In this document: positions 25,115 through 33,592 of the stretch, piece after piece
How the letters are laid out: every line of letters begins with the position of its first letter
Position numbering within the stretch: position 1 is the stretch's first letter
Origin: Cypionkella sinensis
GTDB lineage: Bacteria > Pseudomonadota > Alphaproteobacteria > Rhodobacterales > Rhodobacteraceae
Assembly: GCF_042646385.1 (NCBI RefSeq)
Contig: NZ_JBHRTO010000001.1
Span: 3,014,616 to 3,078,615 of the forward strand
DNA length: 64,000 bases
Direction: 5' to 3'
Translations under genes and position numbers: made by a program
Notes under the pieces: generated by a model
Database searches by the model: none
The model's input: the letters and a program-made list of their open reading frames with translations, nothing else
What the model was told of the DNA's origin: nothing

Positions 25115-26328
25115 CCAAGCATGATGCAAACAGCCTGACAATTCCGAATGACTGGGATCGGCGCGGGCTTCCGGCCTGGACCTATCACTCCGAGGCGATG
25201 TTCGCGTTGGAGCGTGACAAGCTGTTCCTGACGCATTGGCAGGTGGTTGGGCATGTCAATGATGTGGCCGATCCGGGCGATTGGCTGGGGTTTGATCTGC
25301 TGGGCGAGCGCGCGGTGGTGATGCGGGGGCAGGATGGTGTGGTGCGGGCGTTTCACAACCTGTGCCGCCATCGCGGCGCGCGGGTGGTGGATGGCGAGAA
25401 GGGGCATTGCAAGGGGGCGCTGGTCTGCCCGTTTCATGGTTGGGTTTATAATCTGGACGGGTCTTTGCGCGGGGCGGCGCAGCCCAGCAGCTTTGGCGGT
25501 TTGGATCGGGCGCAGTTTGGGTTGAAACCGATTGAGATGGAGATTTTCCACGGATTCATCTTCATCCGGTTCTTTGCCGGGCCACAGCCCTCGGTCGCCG
25601 AAATGCTCGCGCCCTATTCCGCCGATTTCGCCGGATATCGCAGCGAGGGCGTGCTGCCTTTGGATATGCCGCATTGGGCGACCGAATTGCCGGTGAATTG
25701 GAAGTCGGTGCGCGATGTCGACAACGAGGGCTATCACGTGCCGATGGCGCATCCGGCGTTGCAGGATCTCTATGGTCGCACCTACCGCGATCTACATCTG
25801 GACGGTGGGTTGAACGTGTCGATTGGCACCTTTGGCGATGCCCCGGCGCGGCGGTGGTCGGTGAAGCAGTATCTGGCGATTGCCGAGCGGCAAGACTGGC
25901 TGCCAGAGCATTTGCAGACCACCTGGACCTACTACGGGCTGTTCCCCAATGCGGTGTTCGCCTTTACGCCAGAGTCGGTGCAGTTTTATCAGGAAATCCC
26001 GATCTCGCCGGGCAAGACGCGGGTGACGGGGCGGATTTACCGTCAGCCGGTGGAAAGCCGGAGGATGAAGGCGGCGCGCTATCTGGCGTATCGGATCGAC
26101 CGCGATACTTCGGCCGAGGATCAGCAGCTTTCGATCTGGTCGAACGAGTCGATGCTGTCGACGGCGTTTGAGGGCTTTCATCTGTCAGACCTCGAATACG
26201 GGCTGAAGCGCCACCATGACAGCTTGCGTGATCTGATGCCGGTGATGCGCCTGCCCACGGCACCGCCCGAAGCGGAAATCGCGGCGCGCAATGCAGAATT
26301 GATTAGCCAATCGACAGCACAGGGTTAA
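25111..26328 (+). CDS. Rieske non-heme iron oxygenase, alpha subunit (second)
   Basis: 405 residues. Rieske ligands are Cys85, His87 (NLCRHRGA) and Cys106, His109 (LVCPFHGW). The catalytic iron motif is DVDNEGYHVPMAH with His209 and His214 and Glu206 at the bridging position. It is only distantly similar to the first oxygenase, so the two are not a recent duplication. It could act on the same substrate in a second dealkylation step, or the two may form a mixed complex. It starts inside the stop of the first oxygenase and is followed 34 bases later by the importer genes. Confidence 0.9.
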   Translation: MTKHDANSLTIPNDWDRRGLPAWTYHSEAMFALERDKLFLTHWQVVGHVNDVADPGDWLGFDLLGERAVVMRGQDGVVRAFHNLCRHRGARVVDGEKGHCKGALVCPFHGWVYNLDGSLRGAAQPSSFGGLDRAQFGLKPIEMEIFHGFIFIRFFAGPQPSVAEMLAPYSADFAGYRSEGVLPLDMPHWATELPVNWKSVRDVDNEGYHVPMAHPALQDLYGRTYRDLHLDGGLNVSIGTFGDAPARRWSVKQYLAIAERQDWLPEHLQTTWTYYGLFPNAVFAFTPESVQFYQEIPISPGKTRVTGRIYRQPVESRRMKAARYLAYRIDRDTSAEDQQLSIWSNESMLSTAFEGFHLSDLEYGLKRHHDSLRDLMPVMRLPTAPPEAEIAARNAELISQSTAQG

Positions 26329-26362
26329 CCTGTTTGAAAATAAAAACCTCAGGGAGACTGCG

Positions 26363-27463
26363 ATGAAACTGACAAGACGCAGCGCGCTTGGACTGCTTGG
26401 CGGCACATTGGCCGCGCCCTATGCCCGGCCCTCTTGGGCGCAGGCGGCAACAGTGAACGTCTATAACTGGTCGGATTATATCGGCGAAACCACGCTTGCG
26501 GATTTCGAGAAAGAGACGGGCATGGGGGTGGTTTACGACCTTTACGCCTCGGCCGAGGAAATGCAGGCCAAGATGCTGGCGGGGTCCACGGGCTATGATG
26601 TTGTGCTGATGTCGAGCTTAAAGCTGGCGAGTTTCATCAAGGCAGGCGTGTATCAGAAACCCGACCGTGCCAAGCTGCCGAACTGGAAGAACCTTGATCC
26701 GGCCATTCTGAAGATCGTTGAAGGCTTTGATCCGGGCAACCTCTATGGTGTGCCGTATATGTGGGGCTCGGTTGGCTTTACCTTCAACATGGATATGGTG
26801 AACGAGCGCTTGCCGGATGCGGATTTGTCCGACCTTGGCACGCTGCTGAACCCGGAAAACGCGGCCAAGCTGGCGGATTGCGGGATTTCGCTGCTGGATA
26901 GCCCGACCGATTTCGGCTTTATGGTTCTCAGCTATCTCGGCTTGGATGCCAGTTCGGCGCGAGAGCCGGAATACAAGAAGATGGCCGAGGCGGTGGCGCC
27001 GATCCGGCAGTATGTTTCCACCTTTGATAACGCCAACTATCTGAACACCTTGCCGAATGGCGAGATTTGCGTGGCAAACACCTGGTCGGGCGATTACGGC
27101 GTGGCCAAGACGCGGGCAAAAGAGGCGGGGATTGATATCAACCTGGCCTATTTCGTGCCGAAAACCGGCGCGCCAGCATGGTTTGACAATTGGTGTATCC
27201 CCAGCGACGCGCCGAATGTCGACGGCGCGCACAAGTTTCTGGATTACATGCTGCGCCCCGATGTGATTGCGGCCTGCACCAATTTCACCGGCTATGCCAA
27301 CGCCAACAAAGAGGCGACCGCACTGGTTGATCCGGCGATCACGGCAGACCCTGCGGTTTACCCGGATGCCGAGACGATGAAGCGGCTTTATACGCCCGCG
27401 CCGCAGTCGGAAGAACAGGACCGCGAAATCATGCGGGTCTGGACCGAGATCAAGGCAGGTTAA
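26363..27463 (+). CDS. Periplasmic binding protein, polyamine ABC importer type
   Basis: 366 residues of the PotD/PotF family. The N terminus KLTRRSALGLLGGTLAAPYA has a twin-arginine-like motif and ends near SWAQAA, so export to the periplasm is expected. NVYNWSDYIGETTLADFEKE is the classic start of the mature polyamine-binding protein, and GVPYMWGSVGFTFN is also typical. The ligand in this family is putrescine, spermidine or another cationic small molecule; the true ligand here is unknown. AGGGAG precedes the ATG. First of four importer genes. Confidence 0.9.
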   Translation: MKLTRRSALGLLGGTLAAPYARPSWAQAATVNVYNWSDYIGETTLADFEKETGMGVVYDLYASAEEMQAKMLAGSTGYDVVLMSSLKLASFIKAGVYQKPDRAKLPNWKNLDPAILKIVEGFDPGNLYGVPYMWGSVGFTFNMDMVNERLPDADLSDLGTLLNPENAAKLADCGISLLDSPTDFGFMVLSYLGLDASSAREPEYKKMAEAVAPIRQYVSTFDNANYLNTLPNGEICVANTWSGDYGVAKTRAKEAGIDINLAYFVPKTGAPAWFDNWCIPSDAPNVDGAHKFLDYMLRPDVIAACTNFTGYANANKEATALVDPAITADPAVYPDAETMKRLYTPAPQSEEQDREIMRVWTEIKAG

Positions 27464-27464
27464 G

Positions 27465-28553
27465 GTGGCGGACCCTTTCATTCGCATCGAAGGCGTGTCG
27501 AAGAAGTTCGGCACGTTTCAGGCGGTGCAGGACGTGTCGCTGACCATCGCGCAGGGCGAGATATTCTCGCTGCTGGGCGGATCGGGTTGCGGGAAAACCA
27601 CGCTGCTGCGGATGCTGGCCGGGTTCGAGGAGCCGACTTCGGGCAGCATTTTCATCGACGGGCAGGATATGGCGGGCGTGCCGCCGTGGGAGCGCCCGGT
27701 GCATATGATGTTTCAAAGCTACGCGCTGTTTCCGCATATGAGCGTGGAAAAGAACGTCGGCTACGGGCTGAAGCACGAGGATATGACCGCAGAGGCGCGC
27801 AAGGCGCGTGTGGCCGAGATGCTGGAGCTGGTGCAGTTGACCCAGTTTGGCCATCGCAAGCCGCATCAGATTTCGGGCGGGCAGCGGCAACGGGTGGCCT
27901 TGGCGCGGGCGCTGGCGCGGCAGCCGAAGTTGCTGCTGCTGGATGAGCCGCTGGCGGCGCTGGACAAGAAGCTGCGCGAGCATACCCAGTTTGAACTTAT
28001 GTCAATTCAAGAGCGCACAGGCGTGACATTCATCGTGGTGACGCATGATCAGGAAGAAGCGATGACGCTTTCCGACCGGATCGCGGTGATGGACAAGGGC
28101 CGCGTCAAGCAGGTCGGTGCGCCGACCGAGATTTACGAATACCCGAACTCGCGCTTTGTGGCGGGGTTCATCGGGTCTGTGACGGCGTTTCCGGCCACGG
28201 TTTCGGCGGTGGCGGATGATGTGGCGACAGTGCGGGTCGCGGCGTTTCAGGGGGAAGTACAGGCGCGGGCAGTGCCGGGGCTAAGTGTGGGGCAAGAGGT
28301 GACTTTGGCGATCCGGCCCGAAAAGCTGGTGATCAGCCAGACCCGGCCCGAAGGGGTGAATATCGTTGCCGGGCAGGTCAAGGATCTGGCCTATTTCGGC
28401 AAGGATAGTCTCTATCGTATCACCTTGCCGTCGGGCGAATTGATCTCGGTGCATTCGGTAAACGCGGCGCGCAGTGCGGGCGGGCGGCCGGATTGGGATG
28501 ATCAGGTTTACCTGAGCTTTGCGCCCGCGGCGGCGATTTTGCTGGTGGCATGA
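27465..28553 (+). CDS. ABC importer ATPase, PotA type
   Basis: 362 residues. Walker A GGSGCGKTT (38-46), signature ISGGQRQRVALARALA, Walker B LLLLDEPLAAL, H-loop VVTHDQEEAMT, and a C-terminal TOBE-type regulatory domain (SLYRITLPSGELISVHS). It powers the importer from the cytoplasmic side. The start is GTG at 27465, one base after the stop of the binding-protein gene, and its stop overlaps the first permease gene by 4 bases. Confidence 0.92.
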   Translation: MADPFIRIEGVSKKFGTFQAVQDVSLTIAQGEIFSLLGGSGCGKTTLLRMLAGFEEPTSGSIFIDGQDMAGVPPWERPVHMMFQSYALFPHMSVEKNVGYGLKHEDMTAEARKARVAEMLELVQLTQFGHRKPHQISGGQRQRVALARALARQPKLLLLDEPLAALDKKLREHTQFELMSIQERTGVTFIVVTHDQEEAMTLSDRIAVMDKGRVKQVGAPTEIYEYPNSRFVAGFIGSVTAFPATVSAVADDVATVRVAAFQGEVQARAVPGLSVGQEVTLAIRPEKLVISQTRPEGVNIVAGQVKDLAYFGKDSLYRITLPSGELISVHSVNAARSAGGRPDWDDQVYLSFAPAAAILLVA

Positions 28554-29470
28554 TGCGCAACCGGATCACGCAATGGCTACAAGGGCGCGGGTATCGCGGT
28601 GTGATCATAGGGCTGCCGTATATCTGGCTGCTGTTGTTCTTTTTCATCCCGTTCTGTCTCGTGCTGGCGATTTCCTTTGGCAGCCGCACGCCCACAGCGC
28701 CGCCGTTTGGCTACGGCGGCGATCATCCGTGGATCAGCTTTGTCGGCTATGCGCGGCTGTTTCAGGATGATCTCTATATCCGGGCGTTTCTGGTCAGCTT
28801 GAGCAACGCGGCGGTGGCGACGGTGTTGTGTCTGTTGCTGGGCTATCCGATGTCTCTGGCGTTGACGCGGGTGTCGGCAAGCTGGCGCAATATCCTGCTG
28901 ATGCTGGTGATCCTGCCGTTCTGGACGTCATTCCTGCTGCGCGTCTATGCGTGGATGGGGCTGATGGGAAAAAATTCATGGTTCAACGGGCTGTTGACCG
29001 ATGCCTATAACTTGCTGACCCCAGCGGGGTGGCACCTGAACAGCATCCCGATGATGAACAGCAATTTCGCGGTGGTGTTGGTGATGGTCTACACCTACCT
29101 GCCGTTCATGATCCTGCCGCTTTATGCCAATCTGGAGCGGTTGGACCCGGTGCTGGATGAGGCGGCGATGGACCTCGGCTCGCGTCCGTTCCGGGTGTTT
29201 CTGGACGTGACCTTGCCGCAATCGGTGCCGGGAATCATCGCGGGCGCGATGCTGGTGTTTATCCCGGCGGCGGGGGAGTTGGTTATTCCGACGCTGGTGG
29301 GCGATGCCTCCAGCCCGATGATCGGGCGGGTGATCGCGGATGAGTTCTCGCAGGCCTCGGATTGGCCAATGGCGGCTTCGGTGGCGATTGCGCTGCTGTT
29401 GCTGATGGTGGGGCCGATGATGCTTTACACGCATTACCAATCAAAGGCCGAAGCGGGGGAGGAGCCATGA
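28550..29470 (+). CDS. ABC importer permease, PotB type
   Basis: 306 residues with about six transmembrane helices. The conserved permease loop that contacts the ATPase is visible as DEAAMDLGSRPFRVFLDVTL PQS. The start is ATG at 28550, directly followed by a second ATG at 28553, both overlapping the ATPase stop. Partner of the next gene in forming the heterodimeric membrane channel. Confidence 0.9.
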   Translation: MMRNRITQWLQGRGYRGVIIGLPYIWLLLFFFIPFCLVLAISFGSRTPTAPPFGYGGDHPWISFVGYARLFQDDLYIRAFLVSLSNAAVATVLCLLLGYPMSLALTRVSASWRNILLMLVILPFWTSFLLRVYAWMGLMGKNSWFNGLLTDAYNLLTPAGWHLNSIPMMNSNFAVVLVMVYTYLPFMILPLYANLERLDPVLDEAAMDLGSRPFRVFLDVTLPQSVPGIIAGAMLVFIPAAGELVIPTLVGDASSPMIGRVIADEFSQASDWPMAASVAIALLLLMVGPMMLYTHYQSKAEAGEEP

Positions 29471-30306
29471 GACGCCGCCCCATCTTTCTGATTACCGTGA
29501 TGTGTTTTGGCTTTGCGTTCTTCTACATCCCGATCCTGTCGATGATGGTCTATTCGTTCAACGGATCGCGACTGGCGACGGTCTGGGGTGGGTTTTCGAC
29601 CAAGTGGTATGTCTCACTTCTGTCGAACAAGCAGGTGGGTGCTGCGCTGCTGCTGTCGTTGAAAATCGCGGTGGTGTCGGCGACGGCGGCGACGATTTTG
29701 GGCACGATGGCCGGGATCACGCTGGCGCGGTTTCGGCGCTTCAAGGGGCGGACGTTGTTTTCGGGGCTGGTGACAGCACCCCTGATCATGCCCGAGGTGA
29801 TCACCGGGATTTCGTCGCTGATGATGTTCATTCTGATGGCGAAGTTTCTGGGCTGGCCGGGGTCACGGGGTTTTACCACGGTGACGCTGGCGCATATTAC
29901 CTTCTCGATGGTGTTTGTGACCACGATCATCCAGTCGCGGATGTTGCAGGCTGACCGCGCGATTGAGGAAGCGGCGATGGATCTGGGGTCAAAGCCTTGG
30001 GCGGTGCTGTTCGATGTCACGCTGCCGGTGATCTTTCCGGCTATCCTGTCGGGGTGGTTGTTGGCGTTCACGATCTCACTCGATGATGTCGTGATCACCT
30101 CATTCACCACCGGGCCGGGGAACACGACGTTGCCGCTGCTGATCTGGTCAAAGGTCAAACTGGGGGTGACGCCGGATATCAACGCCCTTGCCACACTGAC
30201 GGTGGTGGTGGTGGGCTGTGGGGTTGCACTGGCCGGGTATATCCTGAACCGGGCCGAAAAGCGGCGGGATGCCGATGCAAGGTTGGCGTATCGTGGCAAT
30301 GACTGA
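29467..30306 (+). CDS. ABC importer permease, PotC type
   Basis: 279 residues, about six transmembrane helices, with the permease motif EEAAMDLGSKPWAVLFDVTL and the PotC-like SLDDVVITSFTTGPG. The ATG at 29467 overlaps the preceding TGA (ATGA) and GGAGGAG lies just upstream; longer in-frame starts lie inside potB. Its end overlaps a small unknown gene by eight bases. Confidence 0.9.
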   Translation: MRRRPIFLITVMCFGFAFFYIPILSMMVYSFNGSRLATVWGGFSTKWYVSLLSNKQVGAALLLSLKIAVVSATAATILGTMAGITLARFRRFKGRTLFSGLVTAPLIMPEVITGISSLMMFILMAKFLGWPGSRGFTTVTLAHITFSMVFVTTIIQSRMLQADRAIEEAAMDLGSKPWAVLFDVTLPVIFPAILSGWLLAFTISLDDVVITSFTTGPGNTTLPLLIWSKVKLGVTPDINALATLTVVVVGCGVALAGYILNRAEKRRDADARLAYRGND

Positions 30307-30490
30307 AACTGTTCAAATTCCGCTGGGGCAGCCTGGGTCGGGGCGACAGCGCTATGCTGCGGCGATGACGCTGTATCAAGCGGGCCAGATTTCCGAGGCG
30401 GCGCTGGAGGTTTACCGGATCTGCTCGCCACTCGACATGCAAGACCCGGTGCCGCTGTTGGAAGCCGTCGCGCGGGGAAAGAAAGTATGA
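30299..30490 (+). CDS. 63-residue protein of unknown function inside the importer-amidohydrolase operon
   Basis: Begins MTETVQIPLGQPGSG and contains RQRYAAAMTLYQAGQIS EAALEVYRIC, which reads as a pair of amphipathic helices like a single TPR-type hairpin. It overlaps the permease gene by eight bases and the amidohydrolase by ATGA, so it is translated in step with them, which argues it is real despite its size. Two cysteines are absent apart from one in YRICSP. No family recognised; a partner or assembly factor for one of the oxygenases or the amidohydrolase is possible but unproven. Confidence 0.65.
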   Translation: MTETVQIPLGQPGSGRQRYAAAMTLYQAGQISEAALEVYRICSPLDMQDPVPLLEAVARGKKV

Positions 30491-32094
30491 CTGATCTGCT
30501 GATTGATAACGCGCAGGTGCGCACGATGGATGCGGGTTGGCCGCTGACCGATGCCGTGCTGCTGCGCGGTGGCGCGGTGGTCGCGCTGGGCGATGCGGCG
30601 CGGGCGCAGGTAGGCGATGCGCGGCGCATAGATGCGGGCGGGCGGTTGGTGCTGCCGGGGTTTCAGGACGCGCATATCCACTTGCTGAACGGCGGTATTG
30701 ATCTGGTGGAAACCGCGCAGCTTTATGATTGCGAGACGCTGGCGGATATTCAGGGGGTGATGGCCGATCATGCGGCGGCGCAGACCGGGCCGATGATCTG
30801 GGGCGCGGGCTGGCAATGCGGGTTTTTTGGCGATGCGAACCTGACGCGGGCGGCGTTGGATGCGGTGGTGCCGGATCGGCCTTGCCTGATCTATGACGGC
30901 AACTTTCACAACGCTTGCGTGAACTCGAAGGCGTTGCAGATGATCGGGGTGGGGCGCGATACGCCCGACCCGCTGAACGGCCATATCGTGCGCGATGCGG
31001 CGGGTGATGCCACGGGGATGCTGCATGAAGAGGCGATCAACTGGGCCGTCGCGCGTTTGCCGCAGACGGGTGACGATGTGCGGCGGGCCGGGTTGCGGGC
31101 GGGGATGGCTTGGGCCAATCGCCACGGCATCACGGGGGTCATTGATCCGTGGATTCTGGATCATCATGCGCAGATCTACAGTCAGGGTGATCTGACGCTG
31201 CGCGTGGCTGGGGCTTGCCTTGTCACGGCGGCAGATACGGTGGAGTCGATGCTGACCCGGCTGCGGGCTTATCGCGCGGCGCATGGCGGGCGGGATTTTC
31301 ACCTGAATGCCGCGAAGTTCTTTCTGGATGGCGGGCTTGAAAACCGCACGGCAGCGCTGCTTGCCCCCTATGCCGATGCGCAGGGCGGCAATGCGCCGCT
31401 GATGTTCAGCCAAGATCAGATCGACGCAATGTTCACGGCGCTGGATGCCGAGCGGTTTCAGATTCATGTGCATTGCATCGGCGATGCGGCGACGCGGGCG
31501 GCACTGGATGGGTTTCAGGCGGCGCGGGATGCGAACGGCGATTGGCCCTCACTGCACCAGATCGCGCATTGTCAGATGGTGGACCCTGCCGATTTCGCGC
31601 GGTTTGCAGCGCTGGGCGTGATGGCAAACCTGCAACCGCTGTGGGCCTGCAATGATCCGATCATTCCCGATGACACGATGGCGATGATTGGTGAGGCGCG
31701 TGCGCCGCACACCTATGCGTTCCGCAGCCTGATCGACGCGGGCGCGCCCTATTGTATCAACTCGGATTGGGCGGTGACGACGCTCAACCCGTTTGAGATC
31801 ATCGGCACGGCGGTGACACGAGAGCCTGCCCGCGCGCGGGGGGTAGCAGAACCGTTCTTCCCCGAACAGCGCATGACGGTTGAGGAGGCGGTGCTGGGCT
31901 ATACCACCCACGCTGCCGCGGCCTGCTGGCGCGGGCATTACTCGGGCGCGATCAAGCCCGGCTATTCCGCCGATCTGATCGTGCTGGACCGCGACATTTT
32001 CAACGTGAATCCCTATGCGATTGCGGAAACGCGGGTGCTGCTTACGCTGTTCAAAGGGCGCGAAGTGTATCGCGCCGAAACCTTCCCAAGCTGA
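30487..32094 (+). CDS. Metal-dependent amidohydrolase, YtcJ-like
   Basis: 535 residues of the amidohydrolase_3 branch. Metal ligands visible: His63-x-His65 in FQDAHIHLLN, His in IHVHCIGDAA, His in LHQIAHCQM and the final Asp in CINSDWAVTT. N- and C-terminal beta-sandwich pieces (LIDNAQVRTMDA; GYSADLIVLDRD) are typical. Characterised relatives hydrolyse N-substituted formamides and other amides. Here it is coupled to a cationic-solute importer and two Rieske oxygenases, suggesting hydrolysis of an amide, formamide or lactam intermediate of the same pathway (inference). Confidence 0.85.
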   Translation: MTDLLIDNAQVRTMDAGWPLTDAVLLRGGAVVALGDAARAQVGDARRIDAGGRLVLPGFQDAHIHLLNGGIDLVETAQLYDCETLADIQGVMADHAAAQTGPMIWGAGWQCGFFGDANLTRAALDAVVPDRPCLIYDGNFHNACVNSKALQMIGVGRDTPDPLNGHIVRDAAGDATGMLHEEAINWAVARLPQTGDDVRRAGLRAGMAWANRHGITGVIDPWILDHHAQIYSQGDLTLRVAGACLVTAADTVESMLTRLRAYRAAHGGRDFHLNAAKFFLDGGLENRTAALLAPYADAQGGNAPLMFSQDQIDAMFTALDAERFQIHVHCIGDAATRAALDGFQAARDANGDWPSLHQIAHCQMVDPADFARFAALGVMANLQPLWACNDPIIPDDTMAMIGEARAPHTYAFRSLIDAGAPYCINSDWAVTTLNPFEIIGTAVTREPARARGVAEPFFPEQRMTVEEAVLGYTTHAAAACWRGHYSGAIKPGYSADLIVLDRDIFNVNPYAIAETRVLLTLFKGREVYRAETFPS

Positions 32095-32105
32095 AAGGCC
32101 AGATC

Positions 32106-32480
32106 ATGACCCCGAATTTCAAACCGATCGAGGATGGCGACCGTCGCGTGGCCAACATTCACACCGCCAAGTTTGAGGAATTTGTCTATCCCGATGGCGT
32201 GGCCTTGGGCGATGCGATCTTGCAGCACGATACGGACTTGCCGCTTGGCACCGGCTTTCACGTCTACCGGATGCCCGCAGGGATGAAAACGCGCGGCCAT
32301 CGCCATGAGGGGCACGAGCAATTCCTGATCCTTGAGGGCGAGTTGATTGAAAGCGACGGCACGGTGTTCCGCGCGGGCGATCTGGTGTTTTACCGCGACG
32401 GCACCGAGCATAATTCCTACACGCCAAACGGTTGCCTGCTGGCGGTGCATATCGTCGGGCCGGAAACGCCGCTGGAATAG
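32106..32480 (+). CDS. Small cupin protein
   Basis: 124-residue single-domain cupin. Metal-binding motif 1 is TRGHRHEGHEQFLILEGEL (His65, His67, Glu71) and motif 2 ends GTEHNSYTPNGC (His102). It is the last gene of the Rieske/importer cluster, 11 bases after the amidohydrolase, and converges with the B12 permease gene two bases further on. Could be an enzyme or a binding protein; short cupins are functionally diverse. Confidence 0.82.
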   Translation: MTPNFKPIEDGDRRVANIHTAKFEEFVYPDGVALGDAILQHDTDLPLGTGFHVYRMPAGMKTRGHRHEGHEQFLILEGELIESDGTVFRAGDLVFYRDGTEHNSYTPNGCLLAVHIVGPETPLE

Positions 32481-32482
32481 CT

Positions 32483-33538
32483 TTAAGCGCGGCGCGCCAT
32501 CAGCCAGACGAAGAACAGCCCGCCCGTCAGCCCGGTGACGATGCCGATGGGCATATCCTCGGGTGCCATGATGATGCGGGCGACGGTATCGGCCCAGGTC
32601 AGAAACACCGCGCCGAACAGGGCCGACAGCGGCAGCACGCGGGCGTTGTCGCCGCCAAAGATCAGCCGGACCAGATGCGGCATCATCAGGCCAACAAAGC
32701 CGATGATGCCGGAAAATGCCACCATTACCCCGGTGATCAGCGCGCCTGCGACAAAGACAGACAGGCGAAACCGGGCAATGGGGATGCCGAGGCTTGAGGC
32801 GGTTTCATCGCCAAGGCTCATCGCGTTCAGATCGGGCGCGCGGTGCCACAGCCACAGGCCTGTGGGGATCAGCACAGCCAGCGGGAACAAAAGATGCGGC
32901 CATTGCGCAAGGCCTAGCCCGCCCAGCATCCAGAACACCACCGTATGCGTGGCGCGCGGATCGCCGAGGAAGATCAGGATATTCGCGCCCGCCATGATGA
33001 TAAAGCTGACGGCAACGCCTGCCAGCACCAGCCGATCTGCCGAGGTGGCGCGGGCGAATTGTGCGATGCCCAGCACCAGCGCGGTGGCGGCCAAAGCCCC
33101 GGCAAAGGCCAGCAGTGGCACGGTCAGCAGGCCCAGAAACATGCCCGTGTGCATCAACGCCAAAATCGCCCCGAAGGCCCCACCCGATGAGATGCCCAAC
33201 AGATGCGGATCAGCAAGCGGGTTGCGCGTAACAGATTGCAGCGCCGCCCCGGTCAGCCCCAGCCCCGCGCCGACCAATGCGGCGAGGATCGCGCGGGGAA
33301 AGCGGATGTCCCAGACAATCGCGGCACGGCCCGGCGACCAAGTGACGGGCACGGCATCGGGGATCACATGGTTCAACGCGATGCCCCAGACGGTGGAAAG
33401 CGGAATCGCAATCGCGCCGATAGATACCGCAAGAATGATCGACAAAACCAGCACACCACAGCCCGCCAGCACCAGACCCGCGCGGCGCGACAGGTGCCAT
33501 GCAGCGCTGGCGACGGTGGGTTGGGTGAGGTCGGCCAT
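32483..33538 (-). CDS. btuC: ABC permease, BtuC/FecCD type (B12 uptake)
   Basis: 351 residues, about ten transmembrane helices. FecCD-family sequences are clear: RFPRAILAALVGAGLGLTGA, QSVTRNPLADPHLLGISSGG and GIIGFVGLMMPHLVRLIFG. Last gene of the riboswitch-controlled minus-strand operon. Assignment to cobalamin rather than iron-siderophore comes from the riboswitch and DUF1636 gene at the operon head. Start ATG at 33538 with GAAAGG upstream; an alternative lies five codons earlier. Confidence 0.85.
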   Translation of the reverse strand: MADLTQPTVASAAWHLSRRAGLVLAGCGVLVLSIILAVSIGAIAIPLSTVWGIALNHVIPDAVPVTWSPGRAAIVWDIRFPRAILAALVGAGLGLTGAALQSVTRNPLADPHLLGISSGGAFGAILALMHTGMFLGLLTVPLLAFAGALAATALVLGIAQFARATSADRLVLAGVAVSFIIMAGANILIFLGDPRATHTVVFWMLGGLGLAQWPHLLFPLAVLIPTGLWLWHRAPDLNAMSLGDETASSLGIPIARFRLSVFVAGALITGVMVAFSGIIGFVGLMMPHLVRLIFGGDNARVLPLSALFGAVFLTWADTVARIIMAPEDMPIGIVTGLTGGLFFVWLMARRA

Positions 33539-33592
33539 CGGCTTGCCTTTCAAAGCATTGCGCCGAGGCGTTTGCCCCGGCGCAGATTGTTC

